Source: Pseudomonadota bacterium (GTDB taxonomy: Bacteria; Pseudomonadota; Alphaproteobacteria; SHVP01). From it: a DNA stretch of 64,000 nucleotides. Location: the NCBI GenBank assembly GCA_027622715.1, contig JAQBYN010000007.1, positions 1 through 64,000 on the forward strand. The letters run 5' to 3'. A model generated the notes under the pieces. It searched no databases. It saw only the letters and a program-made list of their open reading frames with translations, and had not been told where the DNA came from. How positions within the stretch are numbered: position 1 is the stretch's first letter; each line of letters starts with the position of its first letter. Both the position numbers and the translations under genes were made by a program. This document shows, piece after piece, positions 16,219 through 24,502 of the stretch.

Positions 16219-17136
16219 ATGCAAATCTATTTCCCAATCGCTGAGTTGTCGCTGAACGTATTTGTCGTTCTAGCGATGGGCGGTGGCGTGGGATTTCTCT
16301 CGGGTCTGTTCGGCGTCGGCGGCGGATTCTTGATGACGCCGTTGCTCATTTTCATCGGTGTGCCACCCGCTGTTGCGGTGGCGACAGAGGCCAATCAGAT
16401 CGTTGCGGCCTCGGCGTCGGGCGTGATCGCCCATTGGCGGCGTGGCAATGTCGACATCAAGATGGGGCTTGTACTCGTCGCCGGTGGTTTCGTTGGCTCG
16501 ACCGCCGGATCATTTCTGTTCAAGTTGCTCCGCGAAATCGGTCAGATCGATTTGGTTATTTCGCTGACCTTCGTCGTCTTCCTCGGCGTGATCGGCACCT
16601 TGATGCTGATCGAGAGCGTTCGGCTCATCTTGCGGTCGCGCAAAGGGACCTACCGCAAGAAGGCCCATCAGCACTACTGGGCCCACGGCCTGCCCTTCAA
16701 GATGCGGTTTCATAAATCGAAGCTGTATATCAGCGTCATCCCACCGATCCTCGTGGGATTTTTCGTCGGTCTACTCGCCGCGATCATGGGCGTGGGTGGG
16801 GGGTTCATCATGATCCCGGCCATGATCTATCTGCTGGGCATGCCGACCGCGGTGGTTGTCGGCACGTCGCTCTTTCAAATCATTTTCGTTACCGCCAACG
16901 TCACATTCTTTCATTCGATCAATACGCAAACGGTAGACGTCTTGCTCGCGATACTTCTGCTCGCCGGCGCGGTAATCGGCGCGCAGTTCGGTGCGCGCTT
17001 CAGCGGTAGACTTCGCGGCGAGCAACTGCGCGCGCTACTCGGCATCATCGTCCTGGCGGTATGCGCGAAGCTGATCGTCGACTTAGTGTTCGAGCCCAAC
17101 GATTTGTTCTCCATTGGCGAAACGATTTCCGAATGA
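16219..17136 (+). CDS. TauE/SafE-family permease, probable sulfite exporter
   Basis: 305-aa permease with about eight hydrophobic segments and two internally repeated glycine-rich motifs of the family: GLFGVGGGFLMTPLLIFIGVP near the N-terminus and AAIMGVGGGFIMIPAMIYLLGMP in the second half. TauE/SafE members move sulfite, sulfonates or related anions across the inner membrane. The position next to sat-aprMBA makes sulfite the best guess. ATG at 16219 (MQIYFPIAELS) is preferred over a TTG 13 codons upstream. Its stop overlaps the start of the Alph_Pro_TM gene (ATGA). Confidence 0.88.
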   Translation: MQIYFPIAELSLNVFVVLAMGGGVGFLSGLFGVGGGFLMTPLLIFIGVPPAVAVATEANQIVAASASGVIAHWRRGNVDIKMGLVLVAGGFVGSTAGSFLFKLLREIGQIDLVISLTFVVFLGVIGTLMLIESVRLILRSRKGTYRKKAHQHYWAHGLPFKMRFHKSKLYISVIPPILVGFFVGLLAAIMGVGGGFIMIPAMIYLLGMPTAVVVGTSLFQIIFVTANVTFFHSINTQTVDVLLAILLLAGAVIGAQFGARFSGRLRGEQLRALLGIIVLAVCAKLIVDLVFEPNDLFSIGETISE

Positions 17137-17873
17137 AGCAGTTCGTCGTCTCTTGTTTGCTGGTGACGCTCTATACCAGCACCGCTGCCGGGCAGGCTTT
17201 GGTCGCCGACATGTCGGAGAATTCGATTTCGATTACGTCGAATTTCACCGGGCAAGACATCCTTCTCTTTGGCGCGACCGACGGTCCCAGCGACGTCGTG
17301 GTGGTCGTCCGAGGACCGCGCGAAGATCTGGTCATCCGACGCAAATCCAGGGTTGGCGGTATTTGGATGAACCGGCGCTCGGTGACGTTTCATAGCGTGC
17401 CCGCCTATTACGCGGTGGCGTCCAATCGCCCGCTCGCGGACATAGCGTCGCAGGCGCTTCGGACCCAGCACCGCATGGGCGGTGCCTTTCTTGACTTCCC
17501 TCTCGCGGAGAATTCCCCGTCACTAACAGACGAGGAACTGATCGAGTTTCGCCGGGCCATCCTGCGCAACAAACGTCGCGATGACCTATATTTCGAGACC
17601 GAAAGAAGTGTGCGATTTCGCGAGCGGCTGTTTCGCACCTCGATCGTTTTCCCGGCCAATGCGCCCGAAGGCGACTACACGGTGCAGACCTATTTGCTGC
17701 GCGGCGGCGTCATTGTGGACCAAGAGTCCAGTCCGCTTACCATCCGAAAGGCAGGCCTGGAGCGCACAATTTTCGACCTCGCCCATGACCAGCCTGCGCT
17801 CTACGGCATCATTGCCATCGTGATCGCGCTTGCGAGCGGTTGGTTGGCGGCGGCCGCCTTCCGGCGAACTTAG
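17133..17873 (+). CDS. Alph_Pro_TM (TIGR02186) family periplasmic protein with C-terminal anchor
   Basis: 246 aa. N-terminal signal peptide (ending near AAGQA), a beta-rich periplasmic domain starting LVADMSENSISITSNFTGQ, the conserved VVVVVRGPREDLVIRRKSRV and GIWMN segments, and one C-terminal transmembrane helix (ALYGIIAIVIALASGWLAAA). This pattern matches the alphaproteobacterial family TIGR02186/PF09608, of unknown function. It overlaps the TauE gene by 4 nt, so both are made together and probably form a complex, with this protein as the periplasmic part of the exporter. It ends 1 bp from the convergent tusA stop. Confidence 0.85.
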   Translation: MKQFVVSCLLVTLYTSTAAGQALVADMSENSISITSNFTGQDILLFGATDGPSDVVVVVRGPREDLVIRRKSRVGGIWMNRRSVTFHSVPAYYAVASNRPLADIASQALRTQHRMGGAFLDFPLAENSPSLTDEELIEFRRAILRNKRRDDLYFETERSVRFRERLFRTSIVFPANAPEGDYTVQTYLLRGGVIVDQESSPLTIRKAGLERTIFDLAHDQPALYGIIAIVIALASGWLAAAAFRRT

Positions 17874-17874
17874 C

Positions 17875-18093
17875 TCACTTCTGCAATAGGAACGTGTAGA
17901 CCCCGTTTGCTTCGGACATCGCCAGGAGTGCCGTGCCGGTGGTTTCACAGAACGCTTGGAAATCCTTTGCCGCGCCCGGATCTGTTGCCAGCACCTCAAG
18001 GGTATCTCCTGGGTCGAGAGACTTTAGCGTCTTCTTCGCGCGCAACACCGGCAGCGGACACTTGAGGCCTTTGAGGTCGAGGCATTGGGTCAT
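17875..18093 (-). CDS. tusA: TusA/SirA-family sulfurtransferase
   Basis: 72-aa sulfur-carrier protein with the family CPxP box at the end of the first strand (LKGLKCPLPVLRAKK); Cys12 would carry the persulfide. In sulfur oxidisers TusA delivers sulfane sulfur within the cytoplasm, and elsewhere it serves tRNA thiolation and cofactor synthesis. No rhdA-dsrE or hdr genes are near, so a specific oxidative role is not proven. It is downstream of the TlpA gene by 38 bp and may be cotranscribed with tlpA and dsbD. Confidence 0.9.
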   Translation of the reverse strand: MTQCLDLKGLKCPLPVLRAKKTLKSLDPGDTLEVLATDPGAAKDFQAFCETTGTALLAMSEANGVYTFLLQK

Positions 18094-18131
18094 GCGTCGA
18101 TCCTAGCGGCGGGACGCGCCGATCGAAAGCG

Positions 18132-18707
18132 TCAGCTTTTATTGTCGATAAACCAGCGCAACAAGGCGACCGCTTCGGGCGAGTCCCACTCAGCGCCGCC
18201 TTCGAGGCGGCCGACTTCGTTGCCGGCGCGATCGAAAACGACCGTCGTTGGCATGACGTTGACGCCCATCGAGCGGCTGGTCGTGCCGCGCGGATCGAGA
18301 TAGAGCGCGAGATTGGCAATCTCCAATCGTTTGGCAAAGGGCGCCGCGACGGCTTCACCGCCAGTATCGATGTTGATCGCCACGACGGTGAAATCGTCAC
18401 CCGCCAGTTCCGCTTGAAGCCGGTTGATCGAGGGCAGTTCGCGAACGCACGGCGCGCACCACGTCGCCCAGAAGTTCACCATGACGACCTTACCGCTGAA
18501 GTCCGCAAGCGACACTTTGCCGCCTTGGCCGTCGCGCCACGCCGTCGCCTCGGTCGGACGATTGGCGACCGAGAAATTTTGGACCTGACCTTCGATGCGC
18601 GGTCCGCCACTATTTTCGGAACCGGGTTTCAGTCCGACGAACAGAACCACAGCCACCGCCGCAGCGAGAATCCCAGCAGCAGGCCACACGAGTTTTTTAA
18701 TCGCCAT
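18132..18707 (-). CDS. TlpA-family membrane-anchored thioredoxin
   Basis: 191 aa with an N-terminal signal anchor (about residues 7-26) and a periplasmic thioredoxin fold. The active site is WCAPC (C84 and C87), the family cis-Pro appears in NVMPTTVVFD, and the fold ends in the normal helix. TlpA proteins reduce periplasmic disulfides or bound copper/heme-maturation substrates, with electrons from DsbD or CcdA. It follows dsbD by 12 bp, so the pair forms a periplasmic reduction system, possibly keeping thiols of sulfur-oxidation proteins reduced. Confidence 0.9.
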   Translation of the reverse strand: MAIKKLVWPAAGILAAAVAVVLFVGLKPGSENSGGPRIEGQVQNFSVANRPTEATAWRDGQGGKVSLADFSGKVVMVNFWATWCAPCVRELPSINRLQAELAGDDFTVVAINIDTGGEAVAAPFAKRLEIANLALYLDPRGTTSRSMGVNVMPTTVVFDRAGNEVGRLEGGAEWDSPEAVALLRWFIDNKS

Positions 18708-18719
18708 CGCTTGGTCCTC

Positions 18720-20891
18720 CTAGGAGCCGCCCGCCAGTAAGTTGCGCCCCGACGCTTGCAGGAACGTCTCGACGACGACGCTTTCCTGCAAAAGCTCCGG
18801 CAATGTCAGACCGTTCGGCGCGACCGGGCCGTAGACTACATTGAACGGAATGCCGAAGCGACCAAAGCTCGCCAGGTATTGTCCAATGCGCTCGTCTGGG
18901 TTGGTCCAATCGGCGCGCATCGCGACGACATTGGGGTCGTGGAGAAGGTCGCGCGCGGTGCCCCGTGTCAGAACGAGTCGCTTATTCACCAAGCAGGTGA
19001 TGCACCACTCTGCCGTCACATCGACGAAAACAATTTTGCCGTCGGCAACGAGTTGCGGAATCGCGTCCGGGTCGAAGAGTTGCCAAATTTCATCGTCGTT
19101 CTCCGCCGCGCGCGTTACAGCGTTGCCGACTTGCGGGGTGGCAAATGACAGCACCGCCAGCAGGACAACCGCACCAGCCGCAAATGGGCGCAAGCCAACC
19201 GGCAGGCGTCGGCGCACAAACAACACGGCCACGGTAAGCGCCATCAACGCTGCCAGAAAATAGGCGCCCGTCGGGCTGACCTGGAATGCCAGAATAGAAA
19301 GCAGCCAAACCGCCGTCCCGATCAGCACCAACCCCAAGATATTTTTCACAACCACCATCCAGCGGCCCGGCCGCGGCAATTTGGTGGCGAGGCGCGGCAC
19401 GGCCGCGACCAATAAGAACGGCACCGACATGCCGAGGCCAAGTGCGAGGAAGATCGCGAGGATCTCAACCGGGCCGCGGGCCAGCGCGAAGCCCACCGCG
19501 GTGCCCAGAAACGGCGCGGAGCAAGGCGTTGCCAAAACGGTGGCAAACACACCGCTGGCGAACGAACTGCGCGTCCCGTGGGGTTCGGGCGCAACACGCC
19601 CGGCGCCGCCGGCAATCCAGGCCGGCAGGCGAATCTCGAAAAGACCCCACATGTTGGCGGCAAACAGCGTCACGATGACTGTCATGACCACGATGAACAG
19701 CGGTTGCTGAAACTGGATGCCCCAACCGATAGCGGCGCCGCTCGCCCGCAGCGCGATCAGGACGCCAGCAAGAACCATAAAGGCAAAAACGATCCCCGCC
19801 GCCGACGCGATGAAACTGCGCCGCACAGGCCCGGTCGCACCGCCGCCGTGACTGACAACGCCGAGCAGCTTGATTGACAACACCGGCAGTACACAAGGCA
19901 TGACATTGAGAATGAGTCCACCAAGCACCGCAAGAGCGAGAATCGCCACGAACGGCAGGAACGATCCTGCTTCCGCCTGCCCGAGTGTCGTCGCCAGGGT
20001 TTGTTCGACAGCGCGGGTGCCGTCAACAAGGGTCAATGTTAGGTCACCGCCCAGGAGTGGCGGCGCGTCCTTACTGGCGAGCACGGTTCGCGAGATACGG
20101 GTTTGCAGAACCGCGCGCTTGCCATCGTCGGTTAGACGAAAATTCGGTTTGGAAAAAACGAACGCCTCACCGCCCTCCACGTAAACGTCGGGCGCGACGA
20201 AGGGCGTTTGCGACCGCGCGACAATCTGCAGGAGCTGGCCATCGTCGGTGTTAACGACTTCGGCACGTTCGACGGTTAGACCCAGACCGCCGTCGCGCGA
20301 GGGCACCAACGACCGGTATTGGTTAATCAACGGCGCGTGCGCGGAAATGATCGGCCGACCACTGCCGGCGGCAGGTAAATCCAGCGACATGTTCAATGTG
20401 TGCGGTACGCAAATCTCTTCGCACGTGAGGAAATTGACCTCAGCGCGGATCGCGACGGCATCGGCCGAGCGCAGCTGACGCGCCGCGATGGGGAGCACCA
20501 CATCGTTCTTGTAGCCGTAGGTTTCTAATTCGAATATTTCGAAGCGGTCCGGTCGGGGCCATTGGAGCGCCGCATCAGCGATATTGTCCGATCCATCCCA
20601 GACGATTGTCGTCGGGAACCCAGCTTCTCCAGGTGAGCGCCAATAAATCTCCCAGCCCTGCGCGATTTGATATTGCAGACCGAGGACCAATTCGCCGGCG
20701 GCGTTCTCGGTCGCCGACACGAGGCGCGCTCGTCCCTGGTCATAGTCGACCCAAGGGGATGCCGCTGTTTGCGCGGCGGCCGGTGCGGACAGCAGCACGC
20801 CAATCACCGCACCTAAGCCAATCGCCCCCGGTCCAGCGAATGCCAGCCCGCGCCTGAAGTGGCGCCGGAGAGTGCAAAACAATGAGCCCAT
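18720..20891 (-). CDS. dsbD: DsbD-like thiol:disulfide interchange protein (ScsB type)
   Basis: About 723 aa in three parts. The N-terminal periplasmic domain after the signal peptide carries the Cys pair in LTCEEICVPH. A central eight-helix membrane domain has the redox Cys in NVMPCVLPVLS and ATPCSAPFLG. The C-terminal thioredoxin-like domain has EWCITC. The enlarged N-terminal domain is typical of alphaproteobacterial ScsB-type DsbD proteins. It transfers electrons from cytoplasmic thioredoxin to periplasmic partners, here most simply the TlpA protein encoded 12 bp downstream. I start at the ATG at 20891, just before the signal peptide; an in-frame start 17 codons upstream is also open. Confidence 0.92.
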   Translation of the reverse strand: MGSLFCTLRRHFRRGLAFAGPGAIGLGAVIGVLLSAPAAAQTAASPWVDYDQGRARLVSATENAAGELVLGLQYQIAQGWEIYWRSPGEAGFPTTIVWDGSDNIADAALQWPRPDRFEIFELETYGYKNDVVLPIAARQLRSADAVAIRAEVNFLTCEEICVPHTLNMSLDLPAAGSGRPIISAHAPLINQYRSLVPSRDGGLGLTVERAEVVNTDDGQLLQIVARSQTPFVAPDVYVEGGEAFVFSKPNFRLTDDGKRAVLQTRISRTVLASKDAPPLLGGDLTLTLVDGTRAVEQTLATTLGQAEAGSFLPFVAILALAVLGGLILNVMPCVLPVLSIKLLGVVSHGGGATGPVRRSFIASAAGIVFAFMVLAGVLIALRASGAAIGWGIQFQQPLFIVVMTVIVTLFAANMWGLFEIRLPAWIAGGAGRVAPEPHGTRSSFASGVFATVLATPCSAPFLGTAVGFALARGPVEILAIFLALGLGMSVPFLLVAAVPRLATKLPRPGRWMVVVKNILGLVLIGTAVWLLSILAFQVSPTGAYFLAALMALTVAVLFVRRRLPVGLRPFAAGAVVLLAVLSFATPQVGNAVTRAAENDDEIWQLFDPDAIPQLVADGKIVFVDVTAEWCITCLVNKRLVLTRGTARDLLHDPNVVAMRADWTNPDERIGQYLASFGRFGIPFNVVYGPVAPNGLTLPELLQESVVVETFLQASGRNLLAGGS

Positions 20892-21013
20892 GCCTTGTTT
20901 ATATGGGAATTCGCTGGCCTCGTCCCATTCCGCCCGCCTCACATCCCGTCACATTCTTGTGCCGGAAGTCTGGGCTTGGGTCCGAAATCCGGGCTTGTGG
21001 CGGAGGATCGGGT

Positions 21014-22651
21014 TCAGTCCCCGTCCCGCTGGGCCAGCACGGCGCCACCCGCATCGACATCGACCTGCCAGGATTCGAGAAATTTTTCGGCAAACCGCAG
21101 GTGAACGCCGGAATCAACAAAGAGGCTAAACAAATCCGGATCGATGTGATTGTTGCGCACCATCCCGGTCATGATCGCCATGGTTTCGCTAAGGTTTTTG
21201 GCCTGTTTGTAGGGCCGGTCCGGCGAGGTGAGCGCCTCGAAGATGTCCGCGATCGCCATCATCCGAGCCGGCACCGACATATCCTCGCGCTTCAAGCCGC
21301 GCGGATACCCCTTCCCGTCCATTCGTTCGTGATGACCGCCGGCATACTCGGGCACGCGCGCAAGCTCAGCCGGGAATGGAAGGTGCTGCAGCATATCGAT
21401 CGTTACGACGATGTGGTTGTTGATCATCTCGCGTTCTTCGGGGAGCAAGTTGCCTCGCCTCACGGTGAGGTTACGCAACTCGTTCTCCGTCAGAACGGAT
21501 CTTTCGGTACCGCTACCATCCGTCCAATGCCGATTCTCGGCGATCGACTCAATGCGCGCGACGTCCTCCTCCGGCATGTTTTCGACCGCGAGGTTCGACT
21601 GGAGGATGACGCGAAAGTCATCCTCTATGTCGGCGAGTTCCTTCTCGAAATTCTCGCGGAGGGCAGTCGCGTCGGCACCTGCATTGTTAGCACTTTGTAA
21701 ATACGCGATCTCGGCGTCGCGCTTCAGGATCTCGAAACGCAAGCGCACCGTCTCGATCCGGTCGTAAAGCGTGTGGAGCTTGGTCGCCTTGTCGACAACA
21801 TACTCAGGCACCGCGACTTTGCCGCAATCGTGGAGCCAGGACGCGATGCGTAGCTCGTAGCGTTCTTCATCGTCGAGGTTGAAATCCGCAAAAGGCCCAT
21901 CGGTCTTGTGGCAGGCAGCATCAGCAAACATGTCCATGATTGCCGGAACCCGCTGGCAATGCTCGCCGGTGAAGGGCGATTTCGCATCAATCGCGGCAGC
22001 GATAAGACGGATAAAGGAATCCAACAGCCGCCGCTGCGCTTCCAGCAGCAACCGGTTCTCAAGGGCGACCGATGCCTGTGACGCCAACGCCTCGGCCAAT
22101 GGCTCTATCTCGCTCGGGAAGGCCAAGACATTGCCGTCGCGGTCTTGCGCGTTAATCAGCTGTAGGACCCCGATTACCTCGGCACGGCTGTCCTTGAGCG
22201 GCAACGTGAGAAACGACGTCGAGCGATAGCCGTTTGCCGCATCGAAGGCGCGGGTGCCGGAGAAGTCGAACGCCGTCGCGTCCGTAACATCGGGAATATT
22301 CATGGTGCGGCCACTCAAGGCGACATGGCTCACCACTGTTGAGTGGTTCTCTTTGCCGCCCGCGTCGCGCAGGGGGATCGCGGCAAAGGGGGCCTTCACC
22401 CCGGTCGACCCACCGACCGCAGTCCCCAGCGATATGGTCCGCACAATGGCAAAATCGAGTTCGTTGGCGTCGTTGCGAAGATAGAGCGTGCCGCCGTCGG
22501 CGCCGCAAAAATGCATCGCCTCAAGCAAGATCCGCTCGAACAGCCGGTCGCGGTTGCGCTCCGATGAGAGCGCCCTCCCAATATCAATCAGCTTCTCAAG
22601 AAGTTCCGCCCGGCCAAGCTCGGCCGCCGACGGTTGGACCCGTTCGTCCAT
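21014..22651 (-). CDS. GAF plus HD-GYP domain c-di-GMP phosphodiesterase
   Basis: 545-aa signalling protein. An N-terminal GAF domain (about residues 20-200, containing FCGADGGTLYLRND and GVLQLINAQD) precedes an HD-GYP domain. The HD motif is in ASWLHDCGKVAVPEYVVDK and the GYP motif in GGHHERMDGKGYPRGLK. Between them lies an insertion of roughly 120 residues rich in Glu/Arg/Ala, predicted coiled coil, followed by the usual TxxE-type block; normal HD-GYP spacing is far shorter. No transmembrane segment, so it is cytoplasmic and responds to a soluble ligand. It probably degrades c-di-GMP and may influence motility with the small YjfB-like gene upstream. Confidence 0.9.
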   Translation of the reverse strand: MDERVQPSAAELGRAELLEKLIDIGRALSSERNRDRLFERILLEAMHFCGADGGTLYLRNDANELDFAIVRTISLGTAVGGSTGVKAPFAAIPLRDAGGKENHSTVVSHVALSGRTMNIPDVTDATAFDFSGTRAFDAANGYRSTSFLTLPLKDSRAEVIGVLQLINAQDRDGNVLAFPSEIEPLAEALASQASVALENRLLLEAQRRLLDSFIRLIAAAIDAKSPFTGEHCQRVPAIMDMFADAACHKTDGPFADFNLDDEERYELRIASWLHDCGKVAVPEYVVDKATKLHTLYDRIETVRLRFEILKRDAEIAYLQSANNAGADATALRENFEKELADIEDDFRVILQSNLAVENMPEEDVARIESIAENRHWTDGSGTERSVLTENELRNLTVRRGNLLPEEREMINNHIVVTIDMLQHLPFPAELARVPEYAGGHHERMDGKGYPRGLKREDMSVPARMMAIADIFEALTSPDRPYKQAKNLSETMAIMTGMVRNNHIDPDLFSLFVDSGVHLRFAEKFLESWQVDVDAGGAVLAQRDGD

Positions 22652-22732
22652 TTAGTAGATTCCCCTTACCGGATTGCCGCACAACCCGCTTGCCTAGTGA
22701 GAATCTACCCTCTCTGCGCGCGAAAGTTTAAG

Positions 22733-22766
22733 AAAAAAGGCGCCGCTCCGATTAAGGAGCGGCGCC
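22733..22766 (-). terminator. intrinsic terminator of the YjfB-like gene
   Basis: An 11-bp perfect stem (22739-22749 with 22756-22766, loop 6 nt, almost all G-C) is followed on the minus strand by six T. It lies 27 bp past the stop of the minus-strand small gene at 22793. This shows that the small gene is transcribed as a separate unit from the HD-GYP gene. Confidence 0.9.
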
Positions 22767-22792
22767 CGAGGAGGGGATGAGTCTTGAGAGAG

Positions 22793-23038
22793 TTACACGG
22801 TCAGGTCGACGTAATGGCCCAAACCTAGCGGCGCGTGACGATCGTCTCCGGATCGGTCGAAAGATCGCTCGGCATTTTGCTCAGCGGTCTCACCGGCCCG
22901 GTGAAGATTTTGCGACGCCAGAAGATCGGCAGTCTGACGAACTTGGGCACCCGCCTTGAGTGAGGCCTCAAGTCCGCCAGGTTGCGATGCCTGCTTCAGC
23001 ATCGCAGTGGCCAACTCAAGGGCGGGCAAGCTTTCCAT
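22793..23038 (-). CDS. small putative motility protein, YjfB-like
   Basis: 81-aa protein. The first half (ESLPALELATAMLKQASQPG, then ASLKAGAQVRQTADLL) is a helical segment similar in layout to YjfB-family putative motility proteins; the second half is polar and disordered-looking. No signal peptide or membrane span. The ATG at 23038 is better than a TTG three codons upstream. A strong terminator directly downstream supports a real transcription unit. The function is unknown, and the family name is suggested with moderate certainty. Confidence 0.6.
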   Translation of the reverse strand: MESLPALELATAMLKQASQPGGLEASLKAGAQVRQTADLLASQNLHRAGETAEQNAERSFDRSGDDRHAPLGLGHYVDLTV

Positions 23039-23147
23039 CGAAACCAACCTATTTGACGAGCAGATGCGGAAGAATTCCGCAAACCCGTTCTAGCGAGGCG
23101 GAGGATACGACCGGGCGCCTTAAGGAATGGTAAACAGGGAAAGCCCC

Positions 23148-24422
23148 TCAATCAGCGCGTTGGCGAGCCAGATCCTCGCTGGGTTTGGCGTCTTGGGCAC
23201 GGCTATAGAACACCAGGGCCGCGATCTGCAGGGCCGCGAGGAAGCCGAACATCACCCGGTAGGCCACTTCCGGGGTCTCACCGGCGTCCGTGACGAAAGC
23301 GCCAATGATCGCGCCGGTCGCCCACTGCACAATGGCAGCACCGAGAAATACCGAAGTGTTATTGGTGGTCATCCCGCGCCCCACCAACCGTTCAGGGAAA
23401 ATCGCCCGGCCATGGGTCGTAATGATGACGCTGTAGCCGCTGATGAACCCGAAGGCGACGAACATCGTTGTCACGCCCCACAGCGGTAGCGCCGGCGAAA
23501 GCGCAAGGATCAGCAGAATGGCTATAGAGGCCGTCGCGCCGAACACGATGAGGCCTTTGCGGGTGTCGAGAATCCGGTCGAGCCGACCATATGTCAGGTG
23601 ACCCAGCACCTGGCCGACCGTCATCAACAGCAACACATTGCCGCGCGCCACGGGTTCTAACCCGTAAACCTGGGCCAGATAGGGACCGCCCCACAGTGCC
23701 GTGATCGCCAAGACGGCGGCATAGGCGACCGAGTTGATGGACACGATGAACTTGAGCTGGGGGTTGCGCAGGACCTCGCCGAGCCCGCGCGCGACCTGCC
23801 GCAAGCTTTCGTGTTTGCGCGTGTAGTAGGCGTGCCCAGGCGGGGCATCGCGAACGACCAAAAAGGCCACGACACCAAACAGCAAGGTGACACCAGCCAT
23901 AATGAAGAAAGCGCCGCGCCAGCCGGCCGCTTCGGAGACCGCGGCAAGCGGTGTCGTCGCCATTAGCGCGCCCAGCGTCCCCATCGCGACAAAAAATGAG
24001 GCTACCGCGGCAAAGCGGTCCGGCGGAAACCAACGTGTGGCTACAACCAGCGATCCCATGAGGATGCTTGCCGTTCCCATCCCCATCAGGGCCCGGCCAA
24101 TCGTGAGCCCCAGCGCGCTATCCGACACCGCAAAGACTAGCGCACCGACCACCGCAAAAATGAGCAGGAGCGGAACGACTAAACGCGGACCAAAACGATC
24201 AAGCAGGATACCAACCGGAATTTGAAACAGCGCGAAGGCAAAAAAGAACGCGCCCGACAGGCCACCCATCGCCTCCGCGCCAATCCCGGTTTCGGCCATG
24301 ATGTCGGGCGCAATAACACCCGTCGAGACGCGATAGAAGTGCGCCAAGATGTAGACCGAACACAGCCCCGCGACAATCGGGGCCGCACGGCGCAGATTGG
24401 ACGGCGGCGGCGCTATCGTCAT
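23148..24422 (-). CDS. MFS transporter (12 TM)
   Basis: 424-aa major facilitator with about twelve hydrophobic spans. The loop motif between spans 2 and 3 reads GILLDRFGPRLVVP, the MFS GxLaDrxGrR signature, and YGRLDRILDTRKG is the corresponding motif in the second half. It is the last gene of the long minus-strand catabolic operon beginning at 31750, 80 bp after the FAD oxidase. It may import the compound degraded by that pathway. It resembles nitrate/sugar-acid type importers more than drug exporters, but substrate cannot be told from sequence. Confidence 0.88.
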   Translation of the reverse strand: MTIAPPPSNLRRAAPIVAGLCSVYILAHFYRVSTGVIAPDIMAETGIGAEAMGGLSGAFFFAFALFQIPVGILLDRFGPRLVVPLLLIFAVVGALVFAVSDSALGLTIGRALMGMGTASILMGSLVVATRWFPPDRFAAVASFFVAMGTLGALMATTPLAAVSEAAGWRGAFFIMAGVTLLFGVVAFLVVRDAPPGHAYYTRKHESLRQVARGLGEVLRNPQLKFIVSINSVAYAAVLAITALWGGPYLAQVYGLEPVARGNVLLLMTVGQVLGHLTYGRLDRILDTRKGLIVFGATASIAILLILALSPALPLWGVTTMFVAFGFISGYSVIITTHGRAIFPERLVGRGMTTNNTSVFLGAAIVQWATGAIIGAFVTDAGETPEVAYRVMFGFLAALQIAALVFYSRAQDAKPSEDLARQRAD

Positions 24423-24502
24423 AGCAGGATGCCTTTGGGCGCCGTCGCTACGCGGCGCGAATGTTGGTCTATCGCGGCGATAGTCGCAAGTTGGCGCGCG
24501 CC

